Shown: positions 43,227 through 52,156 of the stretch, piece after piece
Position numbering within the stretch: the stretch's first letter is position 1
Layout: each line of letters opens with the position of its first letter
DNA from: Megamonas sp. UBA1799
GTDB taxonomy: Bacteria; Bacillota; Negativicutes; Selenomonadales; Selenomonadaceae
Length of the DNA stretch: 64,000 bases
Reading direction: 5' to 3'
Assembly: GCA_002319815.1 (NCBI GenBank)
Contig: DCFR01000008.1
Location: 62,642-126,641, forward strand
Notes under the pieces: generated by a model
The model's input: only the letters and a program-made list of their open reading frames with translations
Database searches by the model: none
What the model was told of the DNA's origin: nothing
Made by a program: the position numbers and the translations under genes

Positions 43227-44099
43227 ATGTGCTTGGGCGTGATCATAATAGAGGCGAATGCCAAGATCAATCTGACGCTGGATATTCTTGGCAAACGGAC
43301 GGATGGTTATCACGAGGTCGCGATGGTCATGCAGTCTGTGAGTCTGCATGATACCATCCGGCTGGAGAAGATACGGCAGGGAATTGAGCTGACCGTTGAT
43401 CAGCCGGGACTTGCTGCCGATGCGACGAACCTTGCCTGGCGGGCAGCGCGCTGCCTGATGGATGTACACAGTATTCAGGAGGGGGTTCGCATTCATATTG
43501 CCAAGCGGATTCCAATTGCCGCCGGGCTGGCCGGCGGCTCTGCCGATGCCGCCGGAGTTTTGCGGGGGATGAACCGGCTTTTTGGGCTGGGCTTGCCGCC
43601 GGAAGCCTTGTGTGAGCTGGGAGCGCAGATCGGTTCGGATGTGCCGTTTTGCATCCGGGGCGGCACAATGTTTGCTTCCGGCCGGGGCGAGGCGCTGGAG
43701 CGGCTGCCGGATTTACCGTCGGTCTGGGTGGTGCTGGCGAAGCCGCCGGTTTCGGTATCGACGGCCTGGGCCTATCAGAGTTATGATGCCGCGCCGGCCA
43801 GGGAGCACCCGGATAATCCGGCGATGCTGGCGGCGATTGCGGCCGGGCGGCTGGAGGACGTTGGCCGTCATCTGGGCAATGTTTTGGAAGCCGTTACCGT
43901 GCAAAAATACGGAGAAATCGCCTGTATCCGCCAATGGATGCTGGAGGCCGGCGCACTGGCGGCGATGATGTCCGGCAGCGGGCCAACGGTATTTTCCCTG
44001 TCGGCCGATGAGGAAACGGCGCGGCGGGTTGCCCGGAATGTTTCCAGCCATGCGGATGCGGCTGTTTTTGTAGCACAAACTGCGGGACGAGCAGATTGA
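43227..44099 (+). CDS. ispE: 4-diphosphocytidyl-2-C-methyl-D-erythritol kinase
   Basis: This GHMP kinase of about 290 residues phosphorylates CDP-methylerythritol in the MEP isoprenoid pathway. It opens EANAKINLTLDILGKRTDGYHEVAMVMQSV, with the catalytic Lys and the YHE motif, and has the ATP loop IPIAAGLAGGSADAAGVLRG and the late MMSGSGPTVF. The frame is open far upstream; ATG 43227 or GTG 43239 fit the family length. It heads a group with gntR, glmU and prs, the place of ispE-purR-glmU-prs in Bacillus. Confidence 0.94.
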   Translation: MCLGVIIIEANAKINLTLDILGKRTDGYHEVAMVMQSVSLHDTIRLEKIRQGIELTVDQPGLAADATNLAWRAARCLMDVHSIQEGVRIHIAKRIPIAAGLAGGSADAAGVLRGMNRLFGLGLPPEALCELGAQIGSDVPFCIRGGTMFASGRGEALERLPDLPSVWVVLAKPPVSVSTAWAYQSYDAAPAREHPDNPAMLAAIAAGRLEDVGRHLGNVLEAVTVQKYGEIACIRQWMLEAGALAAMMSGSGPTVFSLSADEETARRVARNVSSHADAAVFVAQTAGRAD

Positions 44100-44135
44100 T
44101 CTGCGCTTTCGTCATGAGAATTGAGGGAATGAGTA

Positions 44136-44831
44136 ATGGAGAAGAGATTGGCGCCAATCCGATTGGATAGTTACCAGCCGCTGCGCGAAGTTGTCTGCGA
44201 GACGCTGCGCGATGCAATCCGTAAGGGGATATTGAAGCCAGGGGAGCGCCTCATGGAGATACAGCTGGCGGAAGAACTGGGTGTGAGTCGGACTCCGGTG
44301 CGGGAAGCGATTCGCAAACTGGAGCTGGAGGGATATGTGATCATGATGCCGCGGCGGGGAACCTATGTGGCGAATTTGTCGATTCGTGATGTGAATGAGG
44401 TTTTTGAAATCAGAACCTCGCTGGATTCGCTGGCGAGCGGGCTGGCGGCCGAACGCATCACCGATGAAGAGCTGGAACGTTTGCAGCGGCTGCTGGTTCT
44501 GATCAGTGAATATGTTGAGACGAATGATATGGAAAAAATTGTGGAAACCGATACGGAATTTCATGATCTTTTGTATCAGGCAAGTCGTAATACGCGTCTG
44601 GTGGGTATCATTTTCAATTTGCGGGAGCAGCTCACGCGTTTCCGCACGACATCCATGGCGTTTCCCGGCCGGTTGGCCGCTACGCTGGAAGAACACCGCC
44701 GTATTGTCGAAGCCATTGCGCAGGGTGATGTGAAAGAAGCGCAGGCCGCAGCGGAGTATCATATGGAAAAATCGGAGCAGACGCTGTTGGCAAGTATGGA
44801 AGCTTTGAAGGAAAAAAATTCGAAAAAATAG
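44136..44831 (+). CDS. GntR family regulator (FadR/FCD type)
   Basis: This 231-residue protein has a GntR winged helix (about 14-78: LREVVCETLRDAIRKGILKPGERLMEIQLAEELGVSRTPVREAIRKLELEGYV) and an FCD ligand domain (about 90-220) with the metal-site residues in DTEFHDLLY and EEHRRIVEAI. It sits between ispE and glmU, where Bacilli carry purR. Its ligand and targets are not known; the genes beside it are candidates. The ATG is 36 bases after ispE. Confidence 0.9.
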   Translation: MEKRLAPIRLDSYQPLREVVCETLRDAIRKGILKPGERLMEIQLAEELGVSRTPVREAIRKLELEGYVIMMPRRGTYVANLSIRDVNEVFEIRTSLDSLASGLAAERITDEELERLQRLLVLISEYVETNDMEKIVETDTEFHDLLYQASRNTRLVGIIFNLREQLTRFRTTSMAFPGRLAATLEEHRRIVEAIAQGDVKEAQAAAEYHMEKSEQTLLASMEALKEKNSKK

Positions 44832-44855
44832 AGCAGTGCATTTGGGGGCATAGGA

Positions 44856-46220
44856 ATGTCAGATTTAGTAACCGTCATTTTGGCGGCTGGCAAAGGAACG
44901 CGTATGAAGTCGGCGATGCCGAAAGTTCTGCATAAGGCCGGCGGCAAGGCTATGCTGCAGCATGTAATTGATGCGGCGCAGGCAGCTGGCGCAAAGCGGA
45001 ATATTGTTGTCGTTGGTTTCGGCGGCGCAGTTGTGCAGGAGGCTGTCGGCACGCAGGCAGAAGTCGTTGTACAAAAGGAACAGCTGGGGACCGGGCATGC
45101 TGTTTTACAGGCGGCGCCGCTGCTCAGGGAAGAGCATGGCACCGTTATGGTTCTTTGCGGCGATACGCCGCTTTTGACCGGGGAACTTTTGAAAAAACTT
45201 TATGATGCGCATCGCGAAGCCGGTGCTAAAGCAACGGTGCTCACGGCTGTTATGCCGGATGCCACCGGGTACGGCCGTATTATTCGTACGGCGACGGGCA
45301 CGGTGGAGAAGATTGTGGAACATAAGGATGCAAGCGATGCCGAGCGTCGTGTGCAGGAAGTAAATTCCGGTATTTATTGCTTTGAGAAAGATGATCTTTT
45401 TGCGGCGCTGGCACAGGTGACTTGCGACAATGCGCAGGGAGAGTACTATTTGCCGGATGTGCTCAGTATTTTGCGGCAAAAGGGTGAGAAGATCTGGGCG
45501 GTAGCAGCGGATGATTATGAATCAACGCTGGGTATTAACTCGCGGGTACAGCTGGCCGGCGCAGAAAAAATTCTGCGCCGCCGGAAAAATATCGAGCTTA
45601 TGGAGAGCGGCGTAACGATTATGGATCCTGACAGCACCTTTATTGATGCCGATGTGACCGTGGGCCGCGACACGGTTATTTATCCGTTTACCTGGCTTGA
45701 GGGCGATACGCATGTAGGCGAGAACTGCACACTTGGGCCTTCCAGCCGTTTCAGCGATGCGATTATTGGCAGCGGTGTTACCGCACAGTTCGTTTATGCG
45801 CATTCCTGCGAGATGGCGGATGGCGTAACCATGGGGCCGTATGTGCATATTCGTCCGAATACTAAACTGGCGGCGAAGGTGAAAATCGGCAATTTTGTCG
45901 AAGTTAAAAATTCTAATATCGGTCTGGGGACCAAACTGCCGCATCTTTCGTATATTGGGGACTGCGATATGGGAGGCGGCGTCAATATGGGCTGCGGGAC
46001 GATTACTGTCAATTATGATGGTAAAAAGAAATATCGCACGGTCATCGGGGACAATGCCTTTGTCGGCTGCAATTCGAACCTGGTGGCTCCGGTTACCATC
46101 GGCGACGGCGCTTATGTAGCCGCCGGTTCCACCATTACCAAGGAAGTTCCCCCGTCGGATCTGGCGGTGGCGCGCGCCCGGCAGAAGAACATTGCCGGAT
46201 GGGCCGACAAGCGCAAATAA
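44856..46220 (+). CDS. glmU: Bifunctional UDP-N-acetylglucosamine pyrophosphorylase / glucosamine-1-phosphate acetyltransferase
   Basis: This 454-residue enzyme makes UDP-GlcNAc for peptidoglycan and lipopolysaccharide. The N-terminal uridylyltransferase has LAAGKGTRMKSAMPKVLH (about 9-26), and QLGTGHAV and GDTPLL. The C-terminal left-handed beta helix has GENCTLGPSSRF, GPYVHIRPNTKL and NYDGKKKYRTVIGDNAFVG, including the acetyltransferase residues. Its length is normal. It lies 24 bases after gntR and 93 bases before prs. Confidence 0.97.
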   Translation: MSDLVTVILAAGKGTRMKSAMPKVLHKAGGKAMLQHVIDAAQAAGAKRNIVVVGFGGAVVQEAVGTQAEVVVQKEQLGTGHAVLQAAPLLREEHGTVMVLCGDTPLLTGELLKKLYDAHREAGAKATVLTAVMPDATGYGRIIRTATGTVEKIVEHKDASDAERRVQEVNSGIYCFEKDDLFAALAQVTCDNAQGEYYLPDVLSILRQKGEKIWAVAADDYESTLGINSRVQLAGAEKILRRRKNIELMESGVTIMDPDSTFIDADVTVGRDTVIYPFTWLEGDTHVGENCTLGPSSRFSDAIIGSGVTAQFVYAHSCEMADGVTMGPYVHIRPNTKLAAKVKIGNFVEVKNSNIGLGTKLPHLSYIGDCDMGGGVNMGCGTITVNYDGKKKYRTVIGDNAFVGCNSNLVAPVTIGDGAYVAAGSTITKEVPPSDLAVARARQKNIAGWADKRK

Positions 46221-46313
46221 ATTCTGGTAGCAGCGGCATTGCCGTTCTATATATATTAAAAGACGGGCACCCGCCCGAAAATATGAGTAATGGTATTGGA
46301 GGATTTTAACAAA

Positions 46314-47261
46314 ATGGCATCAGACACTGGAAATCTGTGTATCCTGACAGGCAACGCCAACCCGAAGCTGGCACAGGACATCGCGAATCATATCGGCGTA
46401 AAGCTGTGTGATGCATTCGTCGGACATTTCAACAACGGCGAGACGCAGGTCATGATCAGCGAGAGCATTCGCGGTCGGGATATCTTCATTATCCAGCCGA
46501 CCTCACAGCCGGTAAATGACAATCTCATGGAACTTCTCATCATGGTGGACGCCTGCAAGCGTGCTTCTGCCCAAAGTATTACGGCGGTGGTTCCCTACTA
46601 TGCTTATGCGCGGCAGGATCGTAAGACGCGCGGCCGGGAGCCAATCTCTGCAAAACTTGTCGCCAATCTTATGGAAACGGCGGGGGTCAACCGCGTCGTA
46701 ACAGTGGATCTGCATGCAGGGCAGATTCAGGGGTTCTTTGATATTCCAGTGGACCATCTGGCGGCAGCACCGCTGCTGGCCGACTATTTCAAGTCCCAAA
46801 ATCTGAAGGATGTCGTGGTCGTTTCACCGGATCTTGGCGGTGTTACCCGGGCCCGGATTTTGGCGGATCGTTTGCATGCGCCAATCGCCATTATTGAGAA
46901 GCGCCGTCCGGCGCCGGGCTGTGCGGAAGTCATGAATCTGATTGGCGAGGTAAAGGGAAAGACTGCCATCATGATTGATGATATCGTCGATACAGCAGGG
47001 TCTCTTTGCGAAGGGGCAAAAGCCTTACAGAAACTGGGCACGCATGAGGTTTACACTTGTTGCTCGCATGCGATTCTCAGTGACCCGGCAGTGCAGCGCA
47101 TCAATGATTCCTGCATTAAACAGCTGGTGATTACGGATACGATTCCGCTGCCGGAAGATAAGAAGTCGCCGAAGATTGTGGTGCTTTCTCTGGCGGATGC
47201 GTTGGGCGATGTCATTATGAGCATTCAGAATCATCGCTCGGTGAGCCAGCTTTTTAAATAA
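46314..47261 (+). CDS. prs: Ribose-phosphate pyrophosphokinase
   Basis: This 315-residue enzyme makes PRPP from ribose 5-phosphate and ATP for nucleotide, His and Trp synthesis. It shows NDNLMELLIMVDACKRASA, YARQDRKTRGREPISAKLVANL, VDLHAGQIQGFFDIPVDHL (metal and ATP site) and the PRPP loop DDIVDTAGSLCEGA. The ATG at 46314 has GGAGG at 46299-46303. A small GGGC/GCCC hairpin precedes it after glmU. A terminator follows at 47282. Confidence 0.96.
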   Translation: MASDTGNLCILTGNANPKLAQDIANHIGVKLCDAFVGHFNNGETQVMISESIRGRDIFIIQPTSQPVNDNLMELLIMVDACKRASAQSITAVVPYYAYARQDRKTRGREPISAKLVANLMETAGVNRVVTVDLHAGQIQGFFDIPVDHLAAAPLLADYFKSQNLKDVVVVSPDLGGVTRARILADRLHAPIAIIEKRRPAPGCAEVMNLIGEVKGKTAIMIDDIVDTAGSLCEGAKALQKLGTHEVYTCCSHAILSDPAVQRINDSCIKQLVITDTIPLPEDKKSPKIVVLSLADALGDVIMSIQNHRSVSQLFK

Positions 47262-47281
47262 GTAAGAGTATGGCTTTTGAG

Positions 47282-47327
47282 GACTGTTGTCGGCGGCTTT
47301 GGCTGCGGGCGACAGTCTTTTTTTTAC
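47282..47327 (+). terminator. Terminator of the glmU-prs group
   Basis: GACTGTTGTC (from 47282) pairs with GGCGACAGTC (ending 47318) through G-U pairs and is followed by eight T. Confidence 0.8.
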
Positions 47328-47431
47328 GGCGGTTTTACTTTTTGCCGGCTCAAAACCATTGACAGCAGCGCTGGGTATGTTATTGTTAAAAGCAGATGCA
47401 GACGGGTTGAAATGGCGGGGGAGGAAAATAG

Positions 47432-48615
47432 ATGGCTATTCGGGATTTGGTACAAAAATATGATGCCGGGATACGGCAGCTGCGGCAGGTGTTTCATGCG
47501 CATCCGGAGCTGAGCTTTGCCGAGGTTGAAACAACGCGGCGTATTGGCGCGGAGCTGGATAAAATGGGTATACCGTATGCAATCAACCCGTTGCGACAGA
47601 CCGGCTTGGTGGGCTGCATTCAGGGGATGCAGCCGGGACCGGCGATCGCGCTGCGTGCAGATATCGATGCATTGCCGGTACAGGAAGCAACGGGTTTGAG
47701 CTGTGCTTCTATAAATCCGGGGGTCATGCATGCCTGCGGCCATGATGGGCATATTGCGTTGCTGCTCGGCGCGGCGCGCATGCTGCTTGATTGTCGGGAA
47801 GAAATCTGCGGGATCGTCTATCTGGTCTTTCAGCCGGCGGAGGAAACCGGGCAGGGGCGCCATATATGATGCGCTTTGGCGACTGGTTTCAGAAAGTGGG
47901 AATGGTGTTCGGCGGACATCTCTGGGGAGAGCTTCCCGCGGGGCAGGTATCCGTCGAGGCCGGGCCGCGTATGGCGGCGGGGGATCAGTTCCGCATTCTG
48001 GTGCATGGGCGGGGCGGCCATGGCGCCCAGCCCCGGCAAACGGTTGATGCTGTTGTCGTCGCTTCGGCTATTGTCATGAATCTGCAGACCCTTGTTTCGC
48101 GTCATTTCAGTCCGCTGGATTCTGTACTGCTGACAATAGGAACTTTTCAGAGCGGCGAGCGTTTTAATATCATTGCCGGTGAAGCTGAATTGACGGGAAT
48201 TACCCGCTATTTTGACGAACGTGTCCGTCCAGAATTACAGCGGACCATGGAACGGCTGATTGCGGAAACGGCTGCGGCCTATGGGGCGACGGCCGAGCTA
48301 ATATATACGAGAATGATACCGGCGGTTGTCAATGTGGCTGCCGCTTCCGCTGTTGCCGCGCAGGCGGCGGCCAAAGTTCTCGGTCCGGAGGCGGTTGTTA
48401 CGATGCCAGGGACTATGGCCAGTGAAGATTTTGCCTGGTATCTGGAGAAAAAGCCTGGTTGTTTTGCTTTTTTTGGCATTCATAATGCGGCCAAGGGTAT
48501 TACCGCTGCCCATCATAGCGATCATTTTACCGTTGATGAAGCCGTGCTGGCCGGCGGAGCCGGCGTTTATGCCCAGTTTGCGCTGGATTGGCTGGCGGCG
48601 CAGTCTGTGTCGTAA
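47432..48615 (+). pseudogene. M20 family amidohydrolase, frameshifted
   Basis: Two frames together give one M20D amidohydrolase of about 393 residues (hippurate or N-acyl amino acid hydrolase type). The first part (47432-47869) has HAHPELSFAEVETT, ALRADIDALPVQEATG, MHACGHDGHIALLLGAA and QPAEETGQG. The second (from about 47858) continues PYMMRFGDWFQKVGMVFGGHLWG to the family's end, with TMASEDFAWYL and HHSDHFTVDE. The join is at GGGG (47854-47857), where one extra G would restore the frame. The metal residues are all present, so the damage is recent, a sequencing error, or slippage. GGGGGAGG precedes the ATG. Confidence 0.85.
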
Positions 48616-48758
48616 TAAAAATGGCGGCGGAACCGGCAGGCTGGTTGTCCGTATATTTTCATGTAAATTTCACATAAAATGGGTATTCTTACAAATAGTA
48701 AAATTCCTAATTGCTTTTTTGCAAAGTTGTTTTAATAAAAGCAATTTTTATGCTTTTG

Positions 48759-48791
48759 CCTGACGGCTGTTTGCTGCATGAATCCGTCAGG
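48759..48791 (+). terminator. Hairpin after the M20 gene
   Basis: CCTGACGG (48759-48766) and CCGTCAGG (48784-48791) form a stem followed by TTCTGTTTTATTGCTTTTTT. Confidence 0.6.
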
Positions 48792-48850
48792 TTCTGTTTT
48801 ATTGCTTTTTTATTCGTTGAGCTTATATTCTCTAAGGAGTTCCTGTAATT

Positions 48851-49501
48851 ATGAATCGCCGTACTTTTTTATGCAAAACCATGACTTTTCTGGCGGCCGC
48901 TTATGTATCGGATGCATGGCGCTGCTTTTCAGCAGAGGCGGCTTCCCCAGCGCCGCTTCAGTGCCCCAAAATTAAAGAAACGTATTTGAAATTCGTGATG
49001 CCGCTGCAAAATCGTTTACAAACCGATCTGATTGTTTTGCATCACATCGGCGACAGCAATGAAGATTTTTCTGCGGCCGATGTGCATCAATGGCATATCA
49101 ATAATGGCTGGGCAGGGATCGGTTACCATTTTGTCATTCGAAAAAATGGCGTTATTGAGCGCGGGCGTCCTTTGGATACGGTGGGCGCGCATTGCTACGG
49201 CTACAATGAGCACTCGGTCGGAATTAATGTCGTCGGTAATTTTGAGACAGCGGTTCCTACGGTGGCACAGCTGGATTCCGCGGTACATTTGACCGCCTAT
49301 CTCTGTCAGCTGTATCGAATTGACCCTTTTGCCGACGATGTTGTTTTGGGGCATCGTGATCTCAATGCTACTTTGTGTCCCGGGAAAAATTTTTACGCCG
49401 AATTGGATGCATTCCGCCAACGGGTCCAGAGTAATTTTTCCCATACGCTGGTTCGCCGGGCACCCTCGTCACGGAGACATCGCCTGCCCAATGTGCATTA
49501 A
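48851..49501 (+). CDS. Tat-exported N-acetylmuramoyl-L-alanine amidase (PGRP-like)
   Basis: This 216-residue zinc amidase cuts peptidoglycan between MurNAc and L-Ala. The N-terminus MNRRTFLCKTMTFLAAAYVSDA has the RR-x-F-L motif of a twin-arginine signal. The amidase_2 domain (about 55-195) has zinc ligands in VLHHIGDSNEDF, LGHRDLNAT and TLCPGK, and HINNGWAGIGYHFVI is a PGRP hallmark. AAGGAG lies 11 bases before the ATG. It stands alone and probably acts in the periplasm in wall turnover. Confidence 0.9.
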   Translation: MNRRTFLCKTMTFLAAAYVSDAWRCFSAEAASPAPLQCPKIKETYLKFVMPLQNRLQTDLIVLHHIGDSNEDFSAADVHQWHINNGWAGIGYHFVIRKNGVIERGRPLDTVGAHCYGYNEHSVGINVVGNFETAVPTVAQLDSAVHLTAYLCQLYRIDPFADDVVLGHRDLNATLCPGKNFYAELDAFRQRVQSNFSHTLVRRAPSSRRHRLPNVH

Positions 49502-49541
49502 TCCTTTTTCCTGCAATCAGGGCCCGGCGGCAACTGCTGTA

Positions 49542-49570
49542 TTGTGTTGTCCCAGGTTGTGTATTATAAT
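49542..49570 (+). promoter_or_regulatory. nhaC promoter
   Basis: TTGTGT (49542-49547), 17 bases, TATAAT (49565-49570). Confidence 0.6.
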
Positions 49571-49640
49571 ATGTAGATGTGATTGCCCGCAGCTGGCGGA
49601 CAATTTCTCTACATATTTTTTTAAGGCAGGAGTTGTTGTA

Positions 49641-51173
49641 ATGGAAGGTACTGCGTGGTCAATTTTTCCGCCGTTGCTGACGATTGTGCTGGCATTGGTA
49701 ACCAAGGAAGTGTATATGTCACTTTTATTGGGTATTTTTTCAGGAGCGCTGCTCTATACAAATTTTGATGTTCTGCATGCGATTCTGACTATGTTTGCGG
49801 TGATGGAAGATAAGATTGGCAAAAATGTCAATATCTTGGTGTTTCTGGTGATCTTGGGTATTTTGGTAGCGGCGATTACGCGGTCAGGGGCGACGCGGGC
49901 TTATGGAAACTGGGCGAGCCGGGTGATTAAGGGGAAGCGCAGCGCACTTTTTCTGACGGCGGTATTAGGTATTGTTATTTTTATTGATGATTATTTTAAC
50001 TGCCTGACGGTAGGAACCGTGATGCGGCCGATTACTGATAAATTCAGGATTGCCCGCGCTAAGATTGCTTATATTATTGATGCGACGGCGGCGCCGGTTT
50101 GTATTCTGGCGCCGGTCTCCAGCTGGGCGGCGGCTGTTGGTTCATCGCTGCCGGAAGACAGCAGCATCGATGGATTTTCACTGTTTTTACAGACGATTCC
50201 TTTTAATCTGTATGCAATTCTCACTATGGTGTTTATGATGTTTATCATTTGGTCAGGACGAGATTTTTCTGATATGGCGCGTTATGTGCATAAAAATCAG
50301 GAGCATTTTATCATCGCGCCGGAGTATGCGGATGAAAATGCGGAGGAAGAAAAGATTGGCAAGGGTGTTATTCTGGATCTGATGCTGCCGATTCTGGTGC
50401 TGATTGGGGCGTGCGTATACGGCATGCTTTATACGGGCGGCATACAGGAAGGCCGTACGATCGCCGAGGCATTTGCCAAATGTGATTCTTCGAAATCTTT
50501 GGTTCTGGGATCGTTTATTGCCTTCGTTTTTACGGCATTGCTTTACTTGCCGCGTCAGGTGGTATCGTTTACAGATTTTTGCGCTAGTTTTAGTCAGGGA
50601 TTTCGCGCCATGACGCCGGCAATTTTTATTTTGTGTCTGGCTTGGACGATTTCCGGCATTGTCGGGGAAAAATATTTGAATCTTGGCGCTTATGTGAGTC
50701 AGATTGTCAGTGCTAATGCATCGCTTGGCATGATTTTGCCGACGGTTTTCTTTTTGGTGGCGCTGCTCATTGCGTTTGCTACCGGGACTTCGTGGGGGAC
50801 TTTTGGCATTTTGATTCCCATTGCCGTAGCGGTGGTGGGGGTTGAAAACCAGACCGGGCTGGTCTTAGCGGTAACAGCAATTTTGTCGGGAGCGGTGGCT
50901 GGCGATCATGCATCGCCGATTTCCGATACGACGATTCTGGCTTCGGCTGGAGCGCAGTGCCATCATATTGATCATGTGAGCACCCAATTGCCTTATGTCG
51001 GCGTTGTTTGTGTTTGCAGTCTGTTGGGATATCTGGTCGATGGCTTTACGCAGAATGGTTGGGCCGGGCTGGTCGTCGGGCTGATTTCGCTGGCGGTAGC
51101 CTGTGGGATTATTATGGTGCGGGTTCCGGTGACGGATGCTGATGAAGCCACGGCGGCTGATGTGGAAAGCTGA
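49641..51173 (+). CDS. Na+/H+ antiporter of the NhaC family
   Basis: This 510-residue protein has about 11-12 membrane segments and NhaC family motifs: TRSGATRAYGNWASRVIKGKRSALFLTAVLGIVIFIDDYFNCLTVGTVMRP, and the late ATGTSWGTFGILIPIAVAV and GAVAGDHASPISDTTILASAGA. Members exchange Na+ for H+, or malate for lactate, or take part in amino-acid uptake. The ATG at 49641 has GCAGGAG upstream; the frame is open further back inside the previous gene. It is the second sodium antiporter here after nhaA. Confidence 0.88.
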   Translation: MEGTAWSIFPPLLTIVLALVTKEVYMSLLLGIFSGALLYTNFDVLHAILTMFAVMEDKIGKNVNILVFLVILGILVAAITRSGATRAYGNWASRVIKGKRSALFLTAVLGIVIFIDDYFNCLTVGTVMRPITDKFRIARAKIAYIIDATAAPVCILAPVSSWAAAVGSSLPEDSSIDGFSLFLQTIPFNLYAILTMVFMMFIIWSGRDFSDMARYVHKNQEHFIIAPEYADENAEEEKIGKGVILDLMLPILVLIGACVYGMLYTGGIQEGRTIAEAFAKCDSSKSLVLGSFIAFVFTALLYLPRQVVSFTDFCASFSQGFRAMTPAIFILCLAWTISGIVGEKYLNLGAYVSQIVSANASLGMILPTVFFLVALLIAFATGTSWGTFGILIPIAVAVVGVENQTGLVLAVTAILSGAVAGDHASPISDTTILASAGAQCHHIDHVSTQLPYVGVVCVCSLLGYLVDGFTQNGWAGLVVGLISLAVACGIIMVRVPVTDADEATAADVES

Positions 51174-51192
51174 GTTTTCCTGTATATTGAAG

Positions 51193-51227
51193 GGTCTGAC
51201 TGGATTTTCCGGTCAGATCTTTTTTTT
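51193..51227 (+). terminator. Terminator of the NhaC gene
   Basis: GGTCTGACTGG (51193-51203) pairs with CCGGTCAGATC (51209-51219), followed by eight T. Confidence 0.9.
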
Positions 51228-51231
51228 GCTC

Positions 51232-51260
51232 TTGTCAAATGGAGGGAAAACAGTTACAAT
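51232..51260 (+). promoter_or_regulatory. Promoter of the DapF-like gene
   Basis: TTGTCA (51232-51237), 17 bases, TACAAT (51255-51260). A direct repeat ACGTTAA/ACGTTAA (51269-51283) follows, a possible regulator site. Confidence 0.65.
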
Positions 51261-51297
51261 AAGGGAGTACGTTAACACGTTAAAGGGGAAAACGATT

Positions 51298-52098
51298 ATG
51301 CAGCTCCATTTTATTAAAGCGAGTCCTTGCCGGAATACGACCGTGTTTATCACCGATCCGGCTGTGCGCGCCCAGTATGGATTGATTGCCGGTCAGGTCA
51401 TGTCGCCGGAGTATCTGGCTGCGGAACAGGCGGGGTTTCTGACTGATCCGCAGCATCCGGAGGCTTTGCTGCGGCTGGAGATGGCCGGCGGCGAATTTTG
51501 CGGCAATGCGACGCTGGCGCTGGCGGCCCTGGCCGTCCGACAAGGCCGTACCGACGGGAAAAGCTTTTATGTTGAATGTTCCGGAGCGGCTGAACCGCTG
51601 GCCTGTACGGTGTTGAAACTGCCTCGTAACCGCTGGCGGGCGAGGGCAGAAATGCCGGCCGGGGATGACGTTCATCCTTTGACCCTGCAGGTCGGCGGCC
51701 AGAGTTATGCCGGGGGCTTGGTGATACTGCCGGGTATTTGTCATTTCGTTTTGCCGGGATCGCTGCCGTGCAGTCAGTATGAACCGCTTATGGCGCAGCT
51801 GTCGGCAGCTGTCAGGGCCGAGGCATATGGCATCATTCCTTATGAAGAGACGTCTGCCGCCCATTATCGGATTGTGCCTTATGTGTATGTTCCGGCAGCC
51901 GGCAGCCGTGTTTTTGAACAGGCCTGCGGTTCGGGCAGTTTATCTTTGGGGCTTTGGCTTCGGCATAAGACAGGGCTTCAATATAGCGAAGTTGCACAAC
52001 CGGGAGGCATACTGACGGTGGAGACCGGAAAGCAAAATTATATAACGGCGGAAGTTTATTTTCCTTGCGAGGGGATTCTGGAGGCAGAGGAAAGCTGA
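51298..52098 (+). CDS. DapF/PhzF-fold racemase or epimerase
   Basis: This 266-residue protein has the two-cysteine active site of diaminopimelate epimerase-fold, PLP-independent racemases: Cys in MAGGEFCGNATLALAAL and in ACGSGSLSLGLW. It is too divergent from housekeeping DapF to assign that role, and resembles the amino-acid racemase (histidine racemase, CntK-like) group. The ATG at 51298 has AAAGGGGA upstream; earlier in-frame codons lie inside the terminator. A lipoprotein for amino-acid binding follows 58 bases later. Confidence 0.78.
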   Translation: MQLHFIKASPCRNTTVFITDPAVRAQYGLIAGQVMSPEYLAAEQAGFLTDPQHPEALLRLEMAGGEFCGNATLALAALAVRQGRTDGKSFYVECSGAAEPLACTVLKLPRNRWRARAEMPAGDDVHPLTLQVGGQSYAGGLVILPGICHFVLPGSLPCSQYEPLMAQLSAAVRAEAYGIIPYEETSAAHYRIVPYVYVPAAGSRVFEQACGSGSLSLGLWLRHKTGLQYSEVAQPGGILTVETGKQNYITAEVYFPCEGILEAEES

Positions 52099-52128
52099 AA
52101 GAGCTTTGCGCATAGGTGAAATAGAAAA

Positions 52129-52134
52129 TATAAG
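52129..52134 (+). promoter_or_regulatory. Possible separate promoter for the binding lipoprotein
   Basis: TATAAG (52129-52134) is 17 bases after TTGCGC (52106-52111). Confidence 0.45.
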
Positions 52135-52156
52135 AAAAAATAATGGAGGTAAGAGA

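Noticed and set aside
49320..49640. Upstream extension of the NhaC frame
   Set aside because: It runs through the amidase gene in another frame; the NhaC promoter and ribosome-binding site lie at 49542-49640.
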